From Halorubrum halodurans (GTDB lineage Archaea > Halobacteriota > Halobacteria > Halobacteriales > Haloferacaceae), in NCBI RefSeq assembly GCF_002252985.1, contig NZ_NHPJ01000141.1, forward strand, positions 125-37,684: a stretch of 37,560 nucleotides of DNA, read 5' to 3'. The position numbers were made by a program, and so were the translations under genes. Under the pieces are notes generated by a model. It was not told where the DNA came from and did not search any database. It was given only the letters and a program-made list of their open reading frames with translations. The number at the start of each line of letters is the position of its first letter. Position 1 is the first letter of the stretch. Of this stretch, positions 32,889-37,560 are shown piece by piece.

Positions 32889-33620
32889 ATGATCCGGCGC
32901 GTGACGGGACCCGCGACCTCGACGAGGCGGCACTACCTTCGCGGCGTCGGCGGAGTCGGGGGGCTCGGCTGCGTCGCGTTCGGCGGACTCGTCGGCTGCG
33001 TCGGCCGGCCGAGTGACGACACTGACGGCGACGGCGGCGGAGGCGACGATGGCAGCGACGGCGGCGAGGACGGGAGCGACGGCGACGGGTCGGACGACCT
33101 TCCGGGCGACGGCGACGACGCCGACGGGACGCGACCGTCGGGAACGGGCGGGCCGGGCGTCACGCTCGTCGCCGTCGACGACGCCGTCGACCTCCCGGTC
33201 GAGCCGTCCGTCGAGGTCGTCCGCGAGGCGGCCACCGAGGACCACCCGCCCCGCCTCCGGACGACGCTGTCGAACGCGGGCGAGGAGCCCGTCAGGGTCG
33301 GCGAGGGGCGTGCCGTCCACTTCGAGTACGTCGTCGACGACGACGGGCTCCTGACGCTGCTTCCCCCCGATGACGACTACCCCGCCGAACCGGACTGCTG
33401 GCGGCTTGAGGAGGCGATCGCCACGACCGAGGAGTACCGGACGTTCGAGATCGGCGCCGGCGAGTCCAGCCGCCGGGCGGTCGACCTCTACGCCACGGCC
33501 GCGGCGGACGGCTGTCTCCCGGTCGGCGAGTACCGGTTCGAGACCGTCCTCTCCGTCCTCGGGGAGGGCGCCGAGCCGGAGGCGTCGGCCCGGTGGGGCT
33601 TTTCGATCCTGTTGGAGTGA
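32889..33620 (+). CDS. Tat-exported lipoprotein, unknown function
   Basis: Protein of 243 residues. A twin-arginine motif TRRHYLRG and hydrophobic stretch end at a lipobox GLVGC (Cys37), then a long Asp/Gly/Ser linker (about 43-85), then a domain of about 150 residues with an immunoglobulin-like look (RLRTTLSNAGEEPVRVGEGR, IGAGESSRRAVDLYAT, LPVGEYRFETVLSVLG), ending in a beta strand (ARWGFSILLE). Cysteines in PDCWRLEE and DGCLPVGEY could form a disulfide. It is divergent from the DUF3179 gene, with its own TATA-like gatatctc (32859-32866) at leaderless spacing. No family recognised. Confidence 0.82.
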   Translation: MIRRVTGPATSTRRHYLRGVGGVGGLGCVAFGGLVGCVGRPSDDTDGDGGGGDDGSDGGEDGSDGDGSDDLPGDGDDADGTRPSGTGGPGVTLVAVDDAVDLPVEPSVEVVREAATEDHPPRLRTTLSNAGEEPVRVGEGRAVHFEYVVDDDGLLTLLPPDDDYPAEPDCWRLEEAIATTEEYRTFEIGAGESSRRAVDLYATAAADGCLPVGEYRFETVLSVLGEGAEPEASARWGFSILLE

Positions 33621-33628
33621 GACCCGGA

Positions 33629-33690
33629 CGGACCGTCAGTCGAACCCTCCGGCGGTGAACGGACCGTCAGTCGAACGTCCCGGCGGTGAG
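33629..33690. repeat. 31-base tandem duplication of the cysK 3' end
   Basis: Two adjacent units (33629-33659 and 33660-33690) share cggaccgtcagtcgaac and a ccggcggtgaR end with few differences. On the minus strand, unit two encodes the real C terminus of the synthase (TAGTFD and stop) and unit one re-encodes it as TAGGFD and stop. Confidence 0.85.
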
Positions 33691-34581
33691 GTAGCGCTCG
33701 CCGCTGTCCCAGAAGACGGTGACCACGAGCGGCTCCTCGCCCGCGTACGCGCCGGACTCCCGGAGCCCCTCGGCGACGTCCCTCGCGGCGAGGTTCGACG
33801 CGCCCGAGGACTGGCCGACGAGGACTCCCTCCTCGCGCGCCAGGCGGCGACACTCGGCCTCGGCGGCCTCGAGGTCGACGACGTGGACCTCGTCGATCAA
33901 CTCGCGGTCGAGGTTCTCCGCGACGAAGCCGGGACCCATCCCCTGGAACTCGTCGCCGGTCGCCGCCTCGCCGGAGAGCACGGCGCTGCCGGCCGGCTCG
34001 ACCGCGTCGATCCGCACCTCGGGGAACGCCTCGCGCAGGCGACGCCCGACGCCCGAGAGCGTCCCGCCGGTGCCGACGCCGGCGACGAACGCGTCCACGG
34101 TGCGGTCGCCGACCTGCTCGAGCACCTCCGGACCGGTCGTCTCGTAGTGGGCCCGCGGGTTCGCGGGGTTCTCGAACTGGCGGAGCCGGACCATCCCCGC
34201 CTCGCGTTCGAGCTCGTCGGCGCGCGCCTTCGCCGCCGAGATGTCGCCGTCGACGACCTCGACGGTCGCGCCGTACGCCCGCATCAGTCGCCGGCGCTCG
34301 ACCGACTTCCCCTCGGGGATCACGAGGGTCACGTCGTACCCCTTCACCGCGCCGACCATCGCCATCCCGATGCCCGTGTTGCCGGAGGTGGGCTCGACGA
34401 TGCCGTCTCCCGGCTCGAGTTCGCCCTCCCGCTCGGCTGCCTCGATCATGTACAGGGCCGGACGGTCCTTCGCGGAGCCGCCCGGATTGCGCGACTCGAC
34501 CTTCGCGGCGACCGTCGTTCCCGGCGGCGAATCCACTCGGATCAGCGGCGACCCGAGCCCCTCCAGGATGTCCTCGTCCAT
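33667..34581 (-). CDS. cysK: Cysteine synthase family PLP enzyme
   Basis: Protein of 304 residues of the O-acetylserine sulfhydrylase / cystathionine-beta-synthase core family. Lys38 in RNPGGSAKDRPA binds PLP, EPTSGNTGIG (63-72) forms the substrate loop, GVGTGGTLSGVG is the PLP-phosphate loop, and LVGQSSGASN lies near the end. It would make cysteine from O-acetylserine or O-phosphoserine and sulfide; the acceptor cannot be read from the sequence, and CysM-type specificity is equally possible. ATG start directly before DEDILEGLGSPL. The C terminus and stop codon are duplicated just downstream. Confidence 0.92.
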   Translation of the reverse strand: MDEDILEGLGSPLIRVDSPPGTTVAAKVESRNPGGSAKDRPALYMIEAAEREGELEPGDGIVEPTSGNTGIGMAMVGAVKGYDVTLVIPEGKSVERRRLMRAYGATVEVVDGDISAAKARADELEREAGMVRLRQFENPANPRAHYETTGPEVLEQVGDRTVDAFVAGVGTGGTLSGVGRRLREAFPEVRIDAVEPAGSAVLSGEAATGDEFQGMGPGFVAENLDRELIDEVHVVDLEAAEAECRRLAREEGVLVGQSSGASNLAARDVAEGLRESGAYAGEEPLVVTVFWDSGERYLTAGTFD

Positions 34582-34688
34582 CGGATCGACGGAGACGCCG
34601 GCGACTCAAATGCCCGACGGACTGCGGCAAGCGACGGGGACGGACCGGCCCGCAGACGGGAGCCGGATGTCTCGGCGTCCGCGAGGGG

Positions 34689-36977
34689 TCAGTCGTCGTC
34701 GCCGACGATACCCTCCGCGACCGCCATGTCGTCGACCGCAGGGTCGTCCTCGGAGCGCCGGAGGACGAACCGCTTTCGGACCAGGTCGGCCGCGTAGACT
34801 ACGGTGCCGGCGATGATCAGCGTGTCGCCCGGCAGTCTGGCCCAGAACAGCGTCTGGACCAGCGGACGCTCGTAGAACCCGAGGCTCCGGGCGGCCGCGT
34901 ATCCCTCCGTGAACGCGACGTCGAGCTGGAGGAAGCCGACGGGGAGCACGGAGACGAACACCATGAGCGCGAGCCCGACGTTCCAACACCAGAACGAGAC
35001 GCGGAGCCACGAGGGGTCCCAGCGGTCGGGGTCGATGGAGAGCTGGAGCATGTACGCGACCATCCCGAGCGCCAGGAAGCCGAACGCGCCGAACATCGCG
35101 GCGTGCGCGTGGCCCACCGTGAGGTAGGTCCCGTGCTCGTAGTAGTTGACGAGCGGGAGGTTGATGAAGAAGCCGAGCACGCCCGCGCCGACGAAGTTCC
35201 AGACCCCGCTGGCGACGATGAACATGAAGGGAATCGTATACGGGAAGCCCGCCTCGCCCATCGCCCGGTACTGGCCGATGGCCTCGTAGAGGATGAAGAT
35301 CAGGGGAAGCAGCTCGAGCGTGGAGAAGACGCTGCCGATCGGCACCCAGTAGTCGGGCATCCCGATCCACCAGTAGTGATGTGAGACGCCGATGACGCCG
35401 GTTCCCATCACCAGGAGCGCCTGGAGCATGACCGCCTTCTCGGCGCTGCGTCGCGTGAGGAGGTTCATCGACACCAGGGTGAGCCCGATGATCGCGACGA
35501 TGAAGAACTCGAAGGCCCCCTCGACCCACATGTGGACGACCCACCACCGCCAGAACTCCGTGACGGCGATGTTCGTCGTCGGCGTGAACATGAACCCGGC
35601 GAGGAAGAGCAGGGTGATCGAGCCGCCGGCGTAGAGGATCATGTGCGCGAGCCCGTAGACCGGCTCGCGGTCGAGCAGGGGCTTGAGCCCGCGGATCGCG
35701 AGGACGGCCCACAGGAGGAAGCCGGCGAGCAGGCCGCCCTGCCACACCTTCCCGACCTCGAGGTACTCGAGCCCCTCGTTGCCGAGCAGCCACCAGAGCT
35801 CGCCGGGGAGGTAACCGTTGGCGCCGAGCCAGATCCCGCCCATGCCGCCGACCACGACGACGACGAGCGCGCCGAGCAGGACGTTCACGTACGTCCCCTG
35901 GCGCTTCGGCTCGTGGCCGGTGAGAAGCGGCGGGAGGAAGAGCCCGGCGCCGAGCCACGTGGAGGCGATCCAGAGGATCCCCAGATCGATGTGCCACGTC
36001 TTCGCGATGGAGAAGGGGAGGAGCTGGAGGACGTGGACCCCGAGGATCCGTTCGATCCCGAAGAAGCCGGCCCGCTCGATGTAGAAGTGTGCCAGCAGAC
36101 CGCCGAGGAGGACCTGCGCGAGGAACAGCCCGGCGGCGACGGGCACGAACCGGAGCGCGGCGCGCTGGCTCGGGAAGACGCTCACGTCGCCGGGTTCCGG
36201 CACCGCGATCCCCTCCGCGCTCGGCTCCGGGAGCTTCATCGACTTGTACAGCAGGATCGCCGCGCCGGCCGCGCCGACGAGCAGCACCATCGCGACGACG
36301 CTCCAGATCATCGCCGCGCCGGTGGCGTCGTTGCCGGCGGGGGGCGAGTAGGGCCACTCGTTGGTGTAGGAGTTGTCGCCTCCGGGCCGGTCGGTGTGGG
36401 AGAACCAGGCGGTCCAGAGCGCGAAGTCCGCGAACGACTCCGCCTCCGCCGCGGACTCGATCATCCCCTCGGGCACGCCGCGGGCGTGGTCGCCGTCGTG
36501 GTACCGGGCCACGTACGTCTCCCGCACCTGCTCGTGGGCGTACGCCTCCGCCGCGGAGTACTCGACGACCTCGCCGCCGTCGTGGGCCGCGTCGAGCTCC
36601 TCGCGGACGAGCGCGTCGACGCGCGCCCGGTCGCCCGAATCGAGTTCGTCGTACGCCGCGCCGTACTCGGCGTCGGCGTAGTACTCGCGCATGTGGTGGG
36701 CCTTCAGCTCCAGCGTCTCGGCGGTGTAGTCCTCGCCGTAGTAGGCCCCGTTGCCGAGGATCGACCCGTGGTTCATCAGTCCGTACTGCTGGAACGCCGC
36801 CTTGCCGTCCTGTATCCCCTCGTCGGTGACGACCGTCTCGCCGTCCGGTCCGACCACCTCCTCGGGGATCGGCGGGGCCTCCTGGTAGGCGAACCACGCG
36901 CCGGCACCCATGACGACGAGGTTCAACAGGAACGCCGCGACGATGACCTTCGCGATCGTCTCGCGTGTGAGTCGCAT
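34689..36977 (-). CDS. norB: Quinol-dependent nitric oxide reductase
   Basis: Single-subunit qNor of 762 residues that reduces NO to N2O with electrons from menaquinol, in denitrification or NO detoxification. The N-terminal helix is followed by an extracytoplasmic domain (about 35-220: EGIQDGKAAFQQYGLMNHGS, HGDHARGVPEGMIESA-like stretch) as in qNor, then about 13 helices. Heme and FeB ligands lie in LPFSIAKTWHIDLG, WWVVHMWVEGAFEFF, GVSHHYWWIGMPDYW and VGHAHAAMFGAFGF. A GTG one codon upstream of the ATG could also start translation. No nirK or other denitrification gene is in the window. It is divergent from a thioredoxin-like gene. Confidence 0.95.
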   Translation of the reverse strand: MRLTRETIAKVIVAAFLLNLVVMGAGAWFAYQEAPPIPEEVVGPDGETVVTDEGIQDGKAAFQQYGLMNHGSILGNGAYYGEDYTAETLELKAHHMREYYADAEYGAAYDELDSGDRARVDALVREELDAAHDGGEVVEYSAAEAYAHEQVRETYVARYHDGDHARGVPEGMIESAAEAESFADFALWTAWFSHTDRPGGDNSYTNEWPYSPPAGNDATGAAMIWSVVAMVLLVGAAGAAILLYKSMKLPEPSAEGIAVPEPGDVSVFPSQRAALRFVPVAAGLFLAQVLLGGLLAHFYIERAGFFGIERILGVHVLQLLPFSIAKTWHIDLGILWIASTWLGAGLFLPPLLTGHEPKRQGTYVNVLLGALVVVVVGGMGGIWLGANGYLPGELWWLLGNEGLEYLEVGKVWQGGLLAGFLLWAVLAIRGLKPLLDREPVYGLAHMILYAGGSITLLFLAGFMFTPTTNIAVTEFWRWWVVHMWVEGAFEFFIVAIIGLTLVSMNLLTRRSAEKAVMLQALLVMGTGVIGVSHHYWWIGMPDYWVPIGSVFSTLELLPLIFILYEAIGQYRAMGEAGFPYTIPFMFIVASGVWNFVGAGVLGFFINLPLVNYYEHGTYLTVGHAHAAMFGAFGFLALGMVAYMLQLSIDPDRWDPSWLRVSFWCWNVGLALMVFVSVLPVGFLQLDVAFTEGYAAARSLGFYERPLVQTLFWARLPGDTLIIAGTVVYAADLVRKRFVLRRSEDDPAVDDMAVAEGIVGDDD

Positions 36978-37008
36978 CACGCGAGGATCGTCCTCACGGG
37001 AGGAACGG

Positions 37009-37034
37009 ACTTGTCACCAACATGTTCGGGGAAC
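37009..37034 (-). promoter_or_regulatory. norB promoter with GTTC-N3-GAAC palindrome
   Basis: A weak TATA-like tgacaagt on the minus strand (37009-37016) is about 32-39 bases before the norB ATG. Directly upstream is a perfect palindrome gttc-ggg-gaac (37024-37034), a position suited to an activator or repressor. Haloarchaeal NarO is reported to bind TGTTCG-N4-CGAACA; the half-sites here are similar but the spacing is 3 bases shorter, so identity of the regulator is open. Confidence 0.4.
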
Positions 37035-37113
37035 GCGGGGACGGACGGGTGGCGGGCGAGGACGGAACGGTGAGGGATTCCGGCGGCCGACCGGGCGTTG
37101 CCACCGACGCGCC

Positions 37114-37120
37114 GTTTACA
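37114..37120 (+). promoter_or_regulatory. TATA-like box of the thioredoxin-like gene
   Basis: The sequence gtttaca lies 25-31 bases before the ATG at 37145, the leaderless spacing. Confidence 0.55.
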
Positions 37121-37144
37121 AGCCTCGGCGGCGTACGCCGGGAC

Positions 37145-37528
37145 ATGACGCTCGAAACGCTCTCGCCCGGCGAGACGGACGCCGAGGGGGTCGACGAGGC
37201 GGTACTGGACGCGCTCGCGGCCGACGGCTACCGGTTCAAGGTGTGGGGCGGCGACTGGTGTGGCGACTGTCAACGGCAGCTGCCGGCGTTCGGAGCCGCG
37301 CTCGCGGCCGCCGGCGTACCCGACGACCGGATCGAGGACTTCCCGGTGACGAAGGGCCCGAACGGCAAGGAGGGGCCCGGCGTCGAGGAGTACGGAATCG
37401 AGTTCATCCCGACCGTCGTCGTCGAGGACGCCGACGGCGAGGAACTCGCGCGATTCGTCGAGGACGCGGACGTCACCATCGCCGAGGCGCTCGCCCGCGA
37501 CCTCGCGGACGTCGAGGCGACGGCGTAG
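37145..37528 (+). CDS. Thioredoxin-like protein
   Basis: Protein of 127 residues with a thioredoxin fold: an N-terminal helix, strand YRFKVWGGDWCGDCQRQLPA with the redox pair C39-G-D-C42, FPVTKGPNGKEGPGVEEYGI, the cis-Pro loop FIPTVVV, and a C-terminal strand-helix. The CGDC active site differs from the CGPC of classical thioredoxin and resembles TlpA/thioredoxin-like oxidoreductases. No signal peptide, so it is cytoplasmic. Start chosen because the ATG follows a TATA box at leaderless spacing; in-frame sequence further upstream is in the shared norB promoter region. A role in thiol repair during nitrosative stress is suggested only by its position. Confidence 0.88.
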   Translation: MTLETLSPGETDAEGVDEAVLDALAADGYRFKVWGGDWCGDCQRQLPAFGAALAAAGVPDDRIEDFPVTKGPNGKEGPGVEEYGIEFIPTVVVEDADGEELARFVEDADVTIAEALARDLADVEATA

Positions 37529-37560
37529 TCGATCGGTCAGTACAGCCGAAGCAACGACCG

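Overview
The window is a chromosomal stretch from an extremely halophilic archaeon. The evidence is very high G+C, proteins rich in Asp and Glu and poor in Lys, and start codons that repeatedly sit about 25-30 bases behind a TATA-like box with no room for a leader (leaderless genes). Many products are haloarchaeal families (DUF5798, DUF7342-type winged helix, H-box LRHNLRND kinase, digeranylgeranyl-type reductase, archaeal quinol NO reductase). Halorubrum or a close relative is my best guess, but that is inference. About 39 protein genes, one gene remnant and several repeat tracts are supported. No tRNA, rRNA, CRISPR array or intact insertion sequence was seen.

Layout. 1-2000: the 3' end of a two-domain sulfurtransferase, then three small membrane proteins. 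2200-6000: ilvD (branched-chain amino acids), a small conserved protein, and a divergent HxlR regulator / DoxX / VOC-dioxygenase locus that resembles bacterial catDE quinone-stress loci. 6000-8830: an SRPBCC protein, a 39-residue leaderless protein, a four-helix membrane protein with Pycsar-effector-like features, and an orphan PAS histidine kinase. 9100-13155: a three-gene ABC-2 operon whose middle gene fuses a permease to a PrsW-type intramembrane protease domain. 13156-14385: a hairpin-rich intergenic element and a two-gene unit (winged helix plus TumE-like protein) that looks like a toxin-antitoxin pair. 14486-21415: DUF2797, menD, grpE, surE, a coiled-coil protein, a hexapeptide acyltransferase and purD. 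21594-28328: a DUF255 thioredoxin-domain protein, a HAD phosphatase, a geranylgeranyl-reductase-family flavoprotein, a TRAM protein and a gluconate-dehydratase-type enolase-superfamily enzyme. 28473-33620: a PHP phosphoesterase, an acetamidase C-terminal remnant, an MFS transporter, a CCGP-motif membrane protein overlapping a DUF3179 Tat lipoprotein, and a second Tat lipoprotein. 33667-37528: a cysteine synthase family enzyme, quinol NO reductase norB and a divergent thioredoxin-like protein.

Most genes are single transcription units or short pairs. The clearest functional groupings are the ABC/PrsW operon (overlapping genes), the HxlR-DoxX-VOC locus, the winged-helix/TumE-like pair (2-base gap), the DUF3179 lipoprotein/membrane protein pair (overlap) and the norB/thioredoxin divergent pair. 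The ABC/PrsW operon is the best candidate for an undescribed system. Two genes (cysK and gnaD) have short duplications of their own 3' ends, including the stop codon, just downstream.
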